Source: Candidatus Gastranaerophilales bacterium (GTDB lineage Bacteria > Cyanobacteriota > Vampirovibrionia > Gastranaerophilales > Gastranaerophilaceae). Taken from it: a stretch of 64,000 nucleotides of DNA. Where the stretch lies: contig CALUVR010000002.1 of the NCBI GenBank assembly GCA_944324285.1, positions 1 to 64,000 on the forward strand, given 5' to 3'. The notes under the pieces were generated by a model. It searched no databases. It was not told the origin of the DNA and saw only the letters and a list, made by a program, of their open reading frames with translations. A program made the translations under genes and the position numbers. This document shows, piece after piece, positions 8,411-17,453 of the stretch; position 1 is the stretch's first letter; each line of letters begins with the position of its first letter.

Positions 8411-8689
8411 ATAATACTCCTTTCTTTATACTCTTTCTCATGTCAACCGCCTATAGTTCTATTAAAACAGATTACCCGAAATAAGTGCTATTTCGCCTTC
8501 CTATCCTATCCTATCCTATAAGGCATTATAATTGGGTTTCAGGCATTTTAAAATTCTTCTTTACATTTTGTTACAAATAGATTTTGTAACAAACTATTAA
8601 CAAAAGTCATTAAAATTTTAAAGTTTTTACCAAAACATGTCGTACTAATGATTACAAGTTACGATTAAACGAAAGGACCCTCTAGACTT
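8411..8689. promoter_or_regulatory. Divergent intergenic region with CCTAT repeats and an 11-bp inverted repeat
   Basis: This 279-bp gap separates two divergent genes of unknown function. It holds four tandem CCTAT units (8500-8519) and a perfect inverted repeat, TTTGTTACAAA (8567-8577) and TTTGTAACAAA (8583-8593), with a 5-bp spacer. The inverted repeat lies about 100 bp before the start at 8690 and could be an operator or a short hairpin. No clear -35/-10 pair could be assigned. Confidence 0.5.
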
Positions 8690-9823
8690 ATGGGAATGGC
8701 GGCTTCACAAGCAAGACTTCTTAGTTTAACTGCAAGAATGACAGATAATGAAAATTCCGGTCAGGATATTTCATATTCTAAAATTCGTCTATCTCAGCAG
8801 ACTGAAGATGCGAATAAAGAATACCTTGCAGCGCTTGATGCTACCAAATTAACCGTATTAACAGGCTTTGACGGTTCTACAGAAGTTTATACTGATATTT
8901 CTTACGGTCTTATGACCGGTTATAATACCGTTGCTTGCGGTTTGCAGTATGTTGTGACAGACGCTGACGGAAAAGTTTTAGTCACAGATGCTCAGGCTAA
9001 AGCTTTTGAATCAGGCAACGGCGACTTGAACAAATTCTTATCCGCTATGGGATATTCTCAAGCCGATATTGATGTTAACGATGCAGGCGACGCAAGCGAT
9101 GAAGATAAAGCTATTGCTAAACAGAAAGTACACGAAGCCTGGGATCAATATTTAACATCTGTTGATTTGCACTACGGTGACGACGAACACGGGCTTGATT
9201 TCGGCTATACATCCTTCAGCGGTGATGCTTATGACGGTTATGCCACTTATACCCTCACAGATTTGAATACCGGTGCAACCGAAACTAAAGCCCTCAACTA
9301 TGAAGGTACTACCAAAGAACAAAGAGAATTATATGACTATGCAGTTGCTTTGACAGAGGCTTACTATGGACAATCCGGCTCTATTAATAACAAAAAAACA
9401 GCAGCCGATCCTGAAAATGCAAGCTATATCCAATACTTAACTAATATCTTTAATAAAATGCTTGCGGCTGGCTATTACACAGAACAAAATACCGCAGAAA
9501 CTATTAAAGATAACAAATGGTTTGAACAACAATTGAGAGAAGGCAAACTGCTTCTTGAATACTATTCAACCACAGAAAGAAAATTTGTTTCAACTTCAAT
9601 CGACTCTGATTCATCTATCCAGGAGGTCGAAGATGAAAGAGAAATTGCCCGAATTGAACAGGAATACAAAAACAAACTGTCCGATTTGGAGGCAAAAGAC
9701 AACAAGTTTGACCTTGAATTGAGAAAACTCGATACGGAACACAGCGCATTACAAACAGAATACGATGCCGTTAAAAACGTTATCGACAAAAACGTGGAAA
9801 AAACGTTCACAATCTTCTCATAA
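8690..9823 (+). CDS. Coiled-coil protein of the MGMAASQARLLSLTAR family, function unknown
   Basis: The 377-residue protein starts MGMAASQARLLSLTARMTDN, has an acidic, aromatic middle (about 60-240) and ends in a long charged coiled coil (about 310-372) closing with VEKTFTIFS. From memory, proteins with this N-terminus and an FxxFS-like C-terminus recur in uncultured gut bacteria of this lineage; no function is known to me. There is no signal peptide. GAAAGGA lies 12 nt before the chosen ATG; a second ATG two codons later is possible. It faces the hexapeptide-repeat gene across a shared promoter region. Confidence 0.72.
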   Translation: MGMAASQARLLSLTARMTDNENSGQDISYSKIRLSQQTEDANKEYLAALDATKLTVLTGFDGSTEVYTDISYGLMTGYNTVACGLQYVVTDADGKVLVTDAQAKAFESGNGDLNKFLSAMGYSQADIDVNDAGDASDEDKAIAKQKVHEAWDQYLTSVDLHYGDDEHGLDFGYTSFSGDAYDGYATYTLTDLNTGATETKALNYEGTTKEQRELYDYAVALTEAYYGQSGSINNKKTAADPENASYIQYLTNIFNKMLAAGYYTEQNTAETIKDNKWFEQQLREGKLLLEYYSTTERKFVSTSIDSDSSIQEVEDEREIARIEQEYKNKLSDLEAKDNKFDLELRKLDTEHSALQTEYDAVKNVIDKNVEKTFTIFS

Positions 9824-9997
9824 CGATTATTCCACACAAAACTTTTACAATTGATTCCTTTTTCCTTTATTTCCTTTATTTAAAAAATTTCGTAACTTTT
9901 CCCCGCCACTTTCTTAACAAAAGTGGTTTTTTCTTTTGCAAATTAAATTATTCATGATAAGTTTGATGATAATATTCACAGACTGAAAGGAGCAACT

Positions 9998-10225
9998 ATG
10001 AGTAAAATCACCCCAATTATTAAAACCACATTCAAAGTCCCGCCGAGGCAGGGAAAAGATATCTACAGCCCTATCCAAAAGCTTATAACACAACATAAAA
10101 TGCCCGGTATAATAAATGCTGATACTATTGAATTTTCTACATATAACCCAAATGTTGCCGAAAAAACTTTAAACTGTTTAGCGGACTTAAAAGCAAAATT
10201 TAAAATGGTTACAGAAAATGATTAA
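9998..10225 (+). CDS. Small hypothetical protein (75 aa)
   Basis: A strong GAAAGGAG site precedes the ATG, and an intrinsic terminator follows the stop codon. The product is basic at the N-terminus (IIKTTFKVPPRQGKD) with no membrane segment, signal peptide or recognisable motif. The 174-bp gap before it shows no clear promoter. I do not recognise the family. Confidence 0.65.
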   Translation: MSKITPIIKTTFKVPPRQGKDIYSPIQKLITQHKMPGIINADTIEFSTYNPNVAEKTLNCLADLKAKFKMVTEND

Positions 10226-10240
10226 TGAAAAAACAATAAA

Positions 10241-10275
10241 AAAAGGTTGAAGGGTTTAATCCTCTTCAACCTTTT
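10241..10275. terminator. Bidirectional intrinsic terminator
   Basis: The hairpin AAAAGGTTGAAG...CTTCAACCTTTT has A-rich and T-rich flanks. It lies between the convergent 75-aa gene and the rubrerythrin gene. Confidence 0.85.
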
Positions 10276-10300
10276 AACTATGCATCTTTTCAACTATAGG

Positions 10301-10840
10301 TTATGAAAAATATCTTTTCAAAAGGCCGTCAAAACCTTTGCCGTGACGGGCTTCATCTTTAGCCATTTCGTGAACTGTATCGTGAATAGCGTCATAGCCT
10401 AACTGTTTAGCGCGTGCAGCGATTGCAAGTTTACCTTCACACGCACCATGTTCTGCTTCTGCACGGAGTTCAAGGTTTTTCTTGGTAGAATCTGTAACAA
10501 CTTCGCCGAGAAGTTCTGCAAATTTTGCAGCGTGTTCAGCTTCTTCAAATGCGTATCTTTTGTAAGCTTCTGCAATTTCAGGATAGCCTTCTCTTTCAGC
10601 AACTCTTGACATAGCAAGGTACATACCTACTTCAGTACATTCACCGCTAAAATGAGCTCTCAAACCTTCCATAATTTCTTTATCTTCAACAACGCCGTCA
10701 CCTACTTTGTGTTCGCAAGCATAGACTTTTTCGCCGCCGCCAACTTCTTTAAATGTTGTAGCACCGCAAAGAGGGCATCTTTCAGGTGCCTTATCAGCTT
10801 CTGTAGACCAACCGCAAACCGTACATACAAATTTTGCCAT
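10301..10840 (-). CDS. Reverse rubrerythrin (N-terminal rubredoxin domain, C-terminal ferritin-like diiron domain)
   Basis: The 179-residue protein begins with a rubredoxin-type iron site (CTVCG and CPLCG, residues 5-25) and continues with a four-helix ferritin-like domain carrying the diiron ligands ([22 protein letters not shown]). This inverted domain order defines reverse rubrerythrin, known in Clostridium as an NADH-linked peroxide and oxygen reductase. It points to an anaerobic, oxygen-stressed lifestyle. The ATG at 10840 with AAGGTGG upstream is preferred over an in-frame GTG three codons earlier. It is a single-gene transcription unit. Confidence 0.93.
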   Translation of the reverse strand: MAKFVCTVCGWSTEADKAPERCPLCGATTFKEVGGGEKVYACEHKVGDGVVEDKEIMEGLRAHFSGECTEVGMYLAMSRVAEREGYPEIAEAYKRYAFEEAEHAAKFAELLGEVVTDSTKKNLELRAEAEHGACEGKLAIAARAKQLGYDAIHDTVHEMAKDEARHGKGFDGLLKRYFS

Positions 10841-10946
10841 AATTTCCACCTTTCTTAATATGTATCATGTTATTAACAAAATTTATTGTACAATATAAAA
10901 TCAGATTTGTAAAGTGAGAATAATTCTTAGTTTTAATATTTCTTAA

Positions 10947-10976
10947 CACGCTGGCACGGGCTGGCGCGGGCTGGCT
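10947..10976. repeat. Three tandem copies of a CTGGC-centred 10-bp unit
   Basis: CACGCTGGCA, CGGGCTGGCG and CGGGCTGGCT follow one another. The stretch is GC-rich against an AT-rich background and lies just after the stop codon of the methyltransferase gene. Its role is unknown. Confidence 0.5.
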
Positions 10977-10980
10977 AAAA

Positions 10981-11856
10981 TTACTTCACTTTTTGAAATA
11001 TCATTATATATTCGTGCTTAAAGATATAAAAACCGCCGGCAAGAGCACGATAACGCCAGAGGTTTGCTGTTCTGCCTTTAGCGCGTTCGTTGCCCTGTAT
11101 ATCTTTTACGATAATTCCCTTGAGTTTGAATCCTAGTTTCATCATTCGAGCCATACATTCAAACCCGAGCGGCTGAACTTCAGAATTTTTGTAACTGTCG
11201 CCGATTATGAGCGCGGCAAAGCGTCCTTTTTCAAGCAGGTCGTAACCGTTTTGCGCAACCTTTTCAAACAAATCGTAAAACTGCTCGGTTGATTCGCAGT
11301 TGGATAAATCTTCTTTTTTATCCGAAAACTTGATAATATCATCATAAGGCGGATGAAGGATTAGAAGCTGTGCTTTTTCTTCTCCCATAATATCAAGCCT
11401 TGCTTTAACTTTTTCTTTTGCAATATCAGAAGCACTGTCGGCGCAGATTATATTCACATCCGTGACAAGTTGTTTCGGAGTAAATTTTTCGGAAACTTTT
11501 TCTGCCAAATCCTCTTTAAGTTCAACCCCAATACAGCGGCGTCCCATATTCAAGGCTTCTATACCGGAGGTTCCGGAGCCGAAAAATAAATCAAGTACGA
11601 TATCGTTTTTCTTTGTAAATCTTTCGTACAGTTGCTGCGCAATCTGCGGGATATAATTGCCGTGGTATTCATTGGAATGTCCGCCCTCTTTCAGACGGGA
11701 CGGAAATTCCCAGAGAGTATCAGTTTTTACGTGGTCGTATGCTTTCCAGTTATTTAAATCAATATCGCTGTATTTAGTGGTTTTGACAGGTTTTACAACC
11801 TGCAAATCAGCCTTTTTAACCGGTTTTAACTGTGTATTTGATTTAAGTCTTGCCAC
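10981..11856 (-). CDS. Orphan amino-DNA methyltransferase (pfam01555-like)
   Basis: The 291-residue protein starts at GTG behind GGGAGG. Methyltransferase motifs are visible: motif X-like HGNYIPQIAQQLYERF (about 64-79), motif I LDLFFGSGTSGIEAL (about 88-102, SAM binding), and motif IV as HPPY (about 172-175) where most enzymes have DPPY, NPPY or SPPY. The C-terminus GGFYIFKHEYIMIFQK is typical of N4-cytosine or N6-adenine enzymes. No endonuclease gene is adjacent, so it is probably a solitary enzyme. It could also modify another nucleic acid; target and base are unknown. Confidence 0.8.
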   Translation of the reverse strand: MARLKSNTQLKPVKKADLQVVKPVKTTKYSDIDLNNWKAYDHVKTDTLWEFPSRLKEGGHSNEYHGNYIPQIAQQLYERFTKKNDIVLDLFFGSGTSGIEALNMGRRCIGVELKEDLAEKVSEKFTPKQLVTDVNIICADSASDIAKEKVKARLDIMGEEKAQLLILHPPYDDIIKFSDKKEDLSNCESTEQFYDLFEKVAQNGYDLLEKGRFAALIIGDSYKNSEVQPLGFECMARMMKLGFKLKGIIVKDIQGNERAKGRTANLWRYRALAGGFYIFKHEYIMIFQKVK

Positions 11857-12014
11857 TGATATCCCTCCCGAGTCCTTGAACTGTATCTCGTCCGCGCCTT
11901 TCTAAGGTTGAGCGCAAACTTTAACTTTTTCATCGTATAAAAATGTTTCAAATTTGTAATCAAACATTTAGATGAATTTGTTTTTGATGTAAATTTATTT
12001 TGAATGGAGGAAGG

Positions 12015-13019
12015 ATGTTTACAGGAGAATTTACACTAAGCAATTTATTTATGATAACGGGCTTTCTCCTTGCTATGTATTCGTGCGTATCAAACGATAT
12101 TATCCAGACGCTCGGAACATTTTTAAGCGTAAATAAAAAGACAAACCCTATTTATATCTGGATTTTTGCGGCATCGGTAATGATAATAACAATTGCTGCC
12201 GGATGGATTATAAATGACGGGGATATGTCATTCGGCAGGCTTACAAGAATTCCGGTGACACATCATTTTACGATAATACATGTTTTACCGCCGATTATAC
12301 TTTTGATTTTGACAAGGTTCGGAATTCCGGTTGCGACAGCATTTTTAATTCTGAGTGTATTTTCAATAAGCGATTTATCTGTTATCGGCATGATGCTTAC
12401 AAAATCCTTCATTGGTTACGGATTGGCTTTTGTGTCGGCATATATTATATACAGCATTATTGCAAGACCTGTTGAAAGATATTTCTATTACACTCAGAAA
12501 CAAAAAATCCCAACCTACTGGATTGTTGCAAAATGGTGCTCGACAGCGTTTTTATGGTCGCAGTGGTTAATGCAGGACGCGGCAAACCTTTTTGTTTATC
12601 TGCCGAGAAAAGCTTCTATCTGGGAACTTTTGTTTGTCCTGACAGCGTTTACTCTTTTCCTTGGAATTTTGTCATTCAAACGCGGCGGAGAAATCCAAAA
12701 AATTGTTAAAATGAAAACTAACGCGCAGGATCCAAGATCCGCGACTATTATTGATGTTATTTTTTCGTTATTGTTATTATATTTCATAACACTCAATAAT
12801 ATTCCGATGTCAACCACATGGGTATTTATAGGACTCCTTGCCGGACGCGAAATGGCATTGTATACAAGACTCCGTTTTGAGTCACCTAAAAAAATGTACA
12901 AACATATATTGAAAGATTTAACCAAGGTTTCATTCGGGTTGATAGTTTCACTAGGCGCTGTAATTTTATTAACCAAGTTCGATCTGGTAAAAGACTTCTT
13001 TATGTCACACTTTATTTAA
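12015..13019 (+). CDS. PiT-like integral membrane protein
   Basis: The roughly 334-residue protein has about nine hydrophobic segments. Near the N-terminus, SNDIIQTLGTFLSVNKKT resembles the AND-x-AN-x-LGT signature of phosphate/sodium permeases (PiT), with part of the motif altered. DGDMSFGRLTRIPVTHHFT follows. The ATG at 12015 directly follows GGAGGAAGG. The substrate is unknown; phosphate is a guess from the partial motif. mutL follows after 13 bp on the same strand. Confidence 0.55.
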   Translation: MFTGEFTLSNLFMITGFLLAMYSCVSNDIIQTLGTFLSVNKKTNPIYIWIFAASVMIITIAAGWIINDGDMSFGRLTRIPVTHHFTIIHVLPPIILLILTRFGIPVATAFLILSVFSISDLSVIGMMLTKSFIGYGLAFVSAYIIYSIIARPVERYFYYTQKQKIPTYWIVAKWCSTAFLWSQWLMQDAANLFVYLPRKASIWELLFVLTAFTLFLGILSFKRGGEIQKIVKMKTNAQDPRSATIIDVIFSLLLLYFITLNNIPMSTTWVFIGLLAGREMALYTRLRFESPKKMYKHILKDLTKVSFGLIVSLGAVILLTKFDLVKDFFMSHFI

Positions 13020-13032
13020 ATGAAAGGTTTGT

Positions 13033-14781
13033 ATGACAAGAATAAAACAGCTATCAAAACATTTAATAAACCAGATTGCGGCAGGTGAGGTAATAGAACG
13101 CCCCGCGTCCGTAGTAAAAGAACTTGTGGAAAATTCAGTCGATGCGGGGGCAACAAAAATCAGTGTTGAAATTTCAAATGAATGCCGCGATATCAGAGTT
13201 GCGGATAACGGTTCAGGAATTCACCCTGACGATATTATGCTTGCCTTTTCTAAACATGCTACAAGCAAAATTTCAACTGATGAAGATTTATTTGATATTC
13301 ATACACTCGGATTCAGAGGAGAGGCTCTTTCCAGTATCATTTCAATTGCAAAATTAACCTGCACAACAAGAACAAAAGATTTTGAAACCGGGACAAAAGT
13401 AAAGTGTGAAAATTCCGAAGTAAAAAAAGTTGAAACAGGATGTGCCATCGGGACAATTATGGAGGTGAGAGACCTTTTTTATAATATACCGGCACGCTTA
13501 AAATTCTTGAAAAATTCCAATACCGAATTTTCATACATTCAGGAACTTGTTCAGTCAATCGCAATTGCAAATCCGCAGACAGCTTTTGAATTAAAAAAGA
13601 ACGGGAAAACTGTTTTAAAAACGTCAGGCAATAATGAATTAAAATACACACTGAAAGAACTTTTCTCAAACACGGTTACGGATAATCTGAAAGAGGTTTT
13701 GAAAACTGATAATCTTTCTGGGATGAAGATTTCAGGATACGTAAGCACCCCTGATTTTACGCGTTCAAGCAAGAAGGATTTTCATATCTATATAAATTCC
13801 AGAACCGTAAAATGCCCGATATTTATGAAAGCCATAGATATGGCATACAAAAATTTAATAGCAAGCGGGAAATATCCTTTTGTTGTATTAAATTTGGAAC
13901 TGCCTCCTGCTGATGTTGATGTAAATGTTCACCCGACAAAAAAAGAAGTCCGCTACAAAAATACAAATATGGTGTTTAATTTTATAATGACAGCCATTCT
14001 TGCGGGTCTTTCAAACCATGTTGAACAGCCCAAACCTGCCTTCTCCAGACCAGCAGAAGCTGAAAACCTCATAGAATTCAAGCCAGTAGAACCTGCCGTT
14101 ATATTCAACAAAGAAAGTGACGAAGTTTTTATAAAAGACACATTGGAAGAAGATACTTCACTGCCGCAAATAGTACAGACAGAACAAAAACAAATTTTCA
14201 AACCCGCAGAAACAAAACAACCTGAACCGGAAGAAAATATTGTCGGTCAATATAAAAACACATATATTCTTGTTGAAAAAGAGGACGGACTGGAAATTAT
14301 TGACCAGCATATAGCAGAAGAGCGCTACATCTATGAAAAACTTAAATCTGAAAAAAATATAGTATCACAGCTTCTTTTTGTATCGGATGTTCTGACTGTT
14401 TCTGCAACCGAGGCGGAACTTATAAAAGAAAACCTTGATAAATTTGAAAAATTCGGTTTTGGGATTGAATTCACAGGCGATACGGAACTTATTTTCCGTA
14501 AAGTTCCGCAATTAATAGCAAAAACAAACCCGCAGGAAATTCTTTCAGACATTTTAGAAAATATTGAAAGCGACATCGACGGACTGGAAGAAAAAATTCT
14601 TATAACGACATCGTGCAAGGCGTCTGTAAAAGCAGGACAGAAACTTTCAACCTGGCAAATGCAGGAAATTGTAAAAAAATGGCGCACAACAAAAATGCCA
14701 TACACATGCCCGCACGGACGACCTATCGTAAAATTCTTCCCGCATAAAGAAATAGCGGCATTTTTCCAGAGAAACTCCTAA
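13033..14781 (+). CDS. mutL: DNA mismatch repair protein MutL
   Basis: The 582-residue protein has the N-terminal GHKL ATPase (NQIAAGEVIERPASVVKELV, then ENSVDAGAT, DNGSGIHPDD, GFRGEALSSI) and a linker from about 330 to 405. The C-terminal domain carries the endonuclease signature DQHIAEER (about 424), SCKASVKAG and CPHGRP (about 558). It is therefore a nicking-type MutL, unlike the E. coli protein. mutS is not in the window. Confidence 0.96.
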   Translation: MTRIKQLSKHLINQIAAGEVIERPASVVKELVENSVDAGATKISVEISNECRDIRVADNGSGIHPDDIMLAFSKHATSKISTDEDLFDIHTLGFRGEALSSIISIAKLTCTTRTKDFETGTKVKCENSEVKKVETGCAIGTIMEVRDLFYNIPARLKFLKNSNTEFSYIQELVQSIAIANPQTAFELKKNGKTVLKTSGNNELKYTLKELFSNTVTDNLKEVLKTDNLSGMKISGYVSTPDFTRSSKKDFHIYINSRTVKCPIFMKAIDMAYKNLIASGKYPFVVLNLELPPADVDVNVHPTKKEVRYKNTNMVFNFIMTAILAGLSNHVEQPKPAFSRPAEAENLIEFKPVEPAVIFNKESDEVFIKDTLEEDTSLPQIVQTEQKQIFKPAETKQPEPEENIVGQYKNTYILVEKEDGLEIIDQHIAEERYIYEKLKSEKNIVSQLLFVSDVLTVSATEAELIKENLDKFEKFGFGIEFTGDTELIFRKVPQLIAKTNPQEILSDILENIESDIDGLEEKILITTSCKASVKAGQKLSTWQMQEIVKKWRTTKMPYTCPHGRPIVKFFPHKEIAAFFQRNS

Positions 14782-14784
14782 TTT

Positions 14785-14994
14785 CTATTTAAAAAGTTCT
14801 ATAACGTCTATACCCAAATAATCGGCAATACTGATAATTTTATCAATAGTAATATTCAGTTTTGCATTTTCGACCTTGCCGATATAAGATCCGTCCAGAT
14901 CCAGCTCAAGCGACAGCTCTTCCTGCGACAGCCCCTTCATTCTGCGAAATTTTTTTAAATTTCTGCCGAACCTTTTTTTAACGTTTTTATTCAT
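14785..14994 (-). CDS. XRE-family regulator of prepilin module A
   Basis: The 69-residue protein is a single Cro/CI-type helix-turn-helix domain (FGRNLKKFRRMKGLSQEELS, then IGKVENAKLNITIDKIISIA). The ATG at 14994 is preferred: the in-frame GTG at 15030 would start inside the operator/promoter region, and the shorter protein matches the other XRE proteins in the window. It is divergent from a prepilin gene 99 bp away. It probably represses that gene and itself, which is inference. Confidence 0.85.
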   Translation of the reverse strand: MNKNVKKRFGRNLKKFRRMKGLSQEELSLELDLDGSYIGKVENAKLNITIDKIISIADYLGIDVIELFK

Positions 14995-15027
14995 ATAAAT
15001 ATTTTCGTAGGTATAATGTTTTAAATC

Positions 15028-15061
15028 CACGATTGACAGTCGTGTAAAACTGTGCTAACAT
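15028..15061 (+). promoter_or_regulatory. Prepilin A promoter with overlapping palindromic operator
   Basis: The -35 TTGACA (15033-15038) is separated by 17 bp from the -10 TAACAT (15056-15061). The -35 lies inside the imperfect 17-bp palindrome CACGATTGACAGTCGTG (15028-15044), an ideal site for a dimeric XRE repressor encoded by the divergent gene. Confidence 0.65.
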
Positions 15062-15093
15062 GCGGCTACAAGCTAATTTAAGAGGTATTAAAA

Positions 15094-15864
15094 TTGTCAC
15101 ATTATACGATTGCAAATAACAAAGGTTTTACACTGGCAGAAGTTCTTATAACTCTCGGTATTATAGGTATAGTTGCCGCTATGACCCTGCCGTCGCTTGT
15201 GACAAAATATAAAGATAAGGAACTAATAACAAGAACCAAAAAAGTTTATTCAGATATTAACAATGCTCTTTTGCTGGCGCAGAAAGATTACGGAGTTAGC
15301 TATGATAATTCTTTTTTATTTAACACAACAGATGACACCGCAACAGTAGCAGAAAAGTTTGCTAAATATTTTAAAGGCGCCAAATTTTGTAAAAATTCCT
15401 CTCAAAAGGGATGTTCAAAGTATTATTATGATATAAAATATTCAAAATTGGCTCTTGACAAAAATAATATGACGACATCTTACAATGCGGATACAGCACC
15501 GCGAATTATACTTACTGATGGTGCAATTATTCAACTAAAAAATAACCAGTATGACAACTGTATAGGATCTGCAGCAGCTACTGAAACTGATGATTATTTA
15601 CGTCCTGTAAAAGATGAAAACGGACAAACAATTACACATGAATACACTCTTACAAACTGCGGTGCAATAACATTTGATGTTAATGGAGTTAAAAAGCCTA
15701 ATCAATTTGGACGTGATGTTTACCACTCTGCAGTTCGCATACGAAACATAGTTCCACAGCCTGACTATCATAAAGGATATCAAAGCTTTGAAAATATTTT
15801 AACTGGCAAAGATGAACTTGAATACGTTAATTATTCTAAAGGAAAACCTATTGACAACGAATAG
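15094..15864 (+). CDS. Prepilin-like protein, module A
   Basis: The 256-residue protein starts at TTG with GAGGT 8 nt upstream. The leader MSHYTIANNKG precedes the class III cleavage site G|FTLAEV and the hydrophobic pilin helix (LITLGIIGIVAAM). The C-terminal globular part contains FDVNGVKKPNQFGRDVY, a motif shared with modules B, D and E. It should be processed by prepilin peptidase and enter a type IV pilus or type II secretion-like fibre, or stay membrane-anchored. Its 3' end overlaps the convergent mtnA by 17 bp. Confidence 0.88.
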   Translation: MSHYTIANNKGFTLAEVLITLGIIGIVAAMTLPSLVTKYKDKELITRTKKVYSDINNALLLAQKDYGVSYDNSFLFNTTDDTATVAEKFAKYFKGAKFCKNSSQKGCSKYYYDIKYSKLALDKNNMTTSYNADTAPRIILTDGAIIQLKNNQYDNCIGSAAATETDDYLRPVKDENGQTITHEYTLTNCGAITFDVNGVKKPNQFGRDVYHSAVRIRNIVPQPDYHKGYQSFENILTGKDELEYVNYSKGKPIDNE

Positions 15865-16930
15865 CAGTCACTTCTTTTTCAAAAGCTTCCGCAATAGATT
15901 TGTTGTAATCAGGTTTTAAAATTCCTTTTTCTGTAATAATTCCGGCAATTAATTCATGCGGAGTCACATCAAATCCCGGATTAATAACATTTACATCAGG
16001 CGCACAGATAATTTTGCCGTTTATGTGGGTAACTTCTTCATGCGAACGTTCTTCAATTACGATTTCATCACCTGATTTAATACTTGTATCAATAGTAGAT
16101 AAAGGTGCTGCAACATAGAAAGGAATATTGTGATATTTAGCGGCAATCGCAACCGTATAAGTTCCGATTTTGTTTGCGGCATCACCGTTTGCGGCAATTC
16201 TGTCAGCACCCACGACAACAACGTCAATCATACCTTTTTTCATAAAATATGAACACATTCCGTCTGTAATTAATGTTGTCGGAATCCCGTCCATTGTGAG
16301 TTCAAATGTCGTAATTCTTGCCCCTTGCTGGCGCGGTCTTGTTTCATCCGCAAAAACCTGGATTGTCGGATCGTTTGCAAATGCAGAACGCACAACACCC
16401 AGCGCGGTACCGTATCCCACAGTCGCAAGAGCGCCTGCGTTACAGTGAGTCAAAATAGTTGCGCCTTTCGGAATAACTTCCGCACCGTAATCACCGATTT
16501 TTTTGTTTATTTCCAAATCTTCATTTTCAAGACGAATTCCGTTTTGCTTAAGTTCTTCCACAATCCCTTGAATATCGGATTTTGAGTTTTTGATAACTTC
16601 TTTTTGTTTCTCAACTGCCCACATCAAATTAACCGCTGTCGGACGCGACGTTGCCATATAATCAGCTTTTTCAAGAAGTTTTCTTATAAATTCATCTCGG
16701 GATAAATTTTCTTTCTCAAGTTCCTGTGCATACAAAACAACTCCATGAGCGCCCGCAACTCCTATTGCCGGAGCTCCTCGAACAATCATTGTTTTTATAG
16801 CGTCAAACATCTCCTGTCCTGATGTTATATTCACATACTTAAATTCATACGGCAGAATTGTCTGATCTACCATTTTTGAATAATTATCTACCCACTCGAT
16901 TGTTTTTATTTTTGAATGAAATTCTGCCAT
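15848..16930 (-). CDS. mtnA: S-methyl-5-thioribose-1-phosphate isomerase
   Basis: The 360-residue enzyme converts methylthioribose-1-phosphate to methylthioribulose-1-phosphate in methionine salvage. Diagnostic blocks are MIVRGAPAIGVAGAHGV, THCNAGALATVGYGTALGV (catalytic Cys), GADRIAANGDAANKIGTY (catalytic Asp) and GFDVTPHELI. It resembles eIF2B-type regulatory subunits but keeps the enzyme residues. AAGGA lies 10 nt before the ATG. No other salvage gene is in the window. Confidence 0.95.
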   Translation of the reverse strand: MAEFHSKIKTIEWVDNYSKMVDQTILPYEFKYVNITSGQEMFDAIKTMIVRGAPAIGVAGAHGVVLYAQELEKENLSRDEFIRKLLEKADYMATSRPTAVNLMWAVEKQKEVIKNSKSDIQGIVEELKQNGIRLENEDLEINKKIGDYGAEVIPKGATILTHCNAGALATVGYGTALGVVRSAFANDPTIQVFADETRPRQQGARITTFELTMDGIPTTLITDGMCSYFMKKGMIDVVVVGADRIAANGDAANKIGTYTVAIAAKYHNIPFYVAAPLSTIDTSIKSGDEIVIEERSHEEVTHINGKIICAPDVNVINPGFDVTPHELIAGIITEKGILKPDYNKSIAEAFEKEVTAIRCQ

Positions 16931-16943
16931 AATCTAATTTTCC

Positions 16944-17417
16944 TTATTTAAATTTTCTGTGTCTTTTCTCTTCGTTTTTATCAAGAGTTTTTATAAACTC
17001 GCTTAAATAAAACGTTAAAAATCCGGTAAATGCATTTATCGTGGCGCTCAAAATTGCCATAAAAACAGATAAGATAAATATTATCCAGAAACTTGCCTCC
17101 TGCACCATAAGCGCAACTCCGTAGTTTGAATAATATTTAAAAAACTTTAAAAGAATAATAACGGCAGGAACATAAATTATGCAAAATACCATAAACGAAA
17201 CAAACCCGACAATAGCTCCGATTGTAACACTTTCCTGCACCGTGTATAATTCCAAAAGTTTTGCCTTCATCAAAAATGCCATCACAAGAACCGAGGCAAA
17301 ACAGAGCAAAATCCAAAAAGCCGCCTGCCCGATATACGGAATAAATGTTAAAATTCCGCCGAGTCCGCCAACAAAAGCGCTTATTAAAAGTATTAATTTT
17401 AATAAAGATTTATCCAT
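16944..17417 (-). CDS. Four-TM membrane protein, function unknown
   Basis: The 157-residue protein has four hydrophobic stretches (about 6-26, 30-50, 62-90 and 107-140) and a basic C-terminus (KNEEKRHRKFK). GGAG lies before the ATG. It lies between ruvC and mtnA on the same strand, with gaps of 36 and 13 bp, so cotranscription is likely. I do not recognise the family. Confidence 0.65.
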   Translation of the reverse strand: MDKSLLKLILLISAFVGGLGGILTFIPYIGQAAFWILLCFASVLVMAFLMKAKLLELYTVQESVTIGAIVGFVSFMVFCIIYVPAVIILLKFFKYYSNYGVALMVQEASFWIIFILSVFMAILSATINAFTGFLTFYLSEFIKTLDKNEEKRHRKFK

Positions 17418-17453
17418 AGAATTCTCCGCTAAAATTATATCATAAACCGAAAA

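Noticed and set aside
8220-8414. Plus-strand ORFs across the hexapeptide-repeat gene (also 7640-7900 and 7975-8265)
   Set aside because: They are antisense shadows of a repetitive gene that has a good ribosome binding site and terminator on the minus strand.
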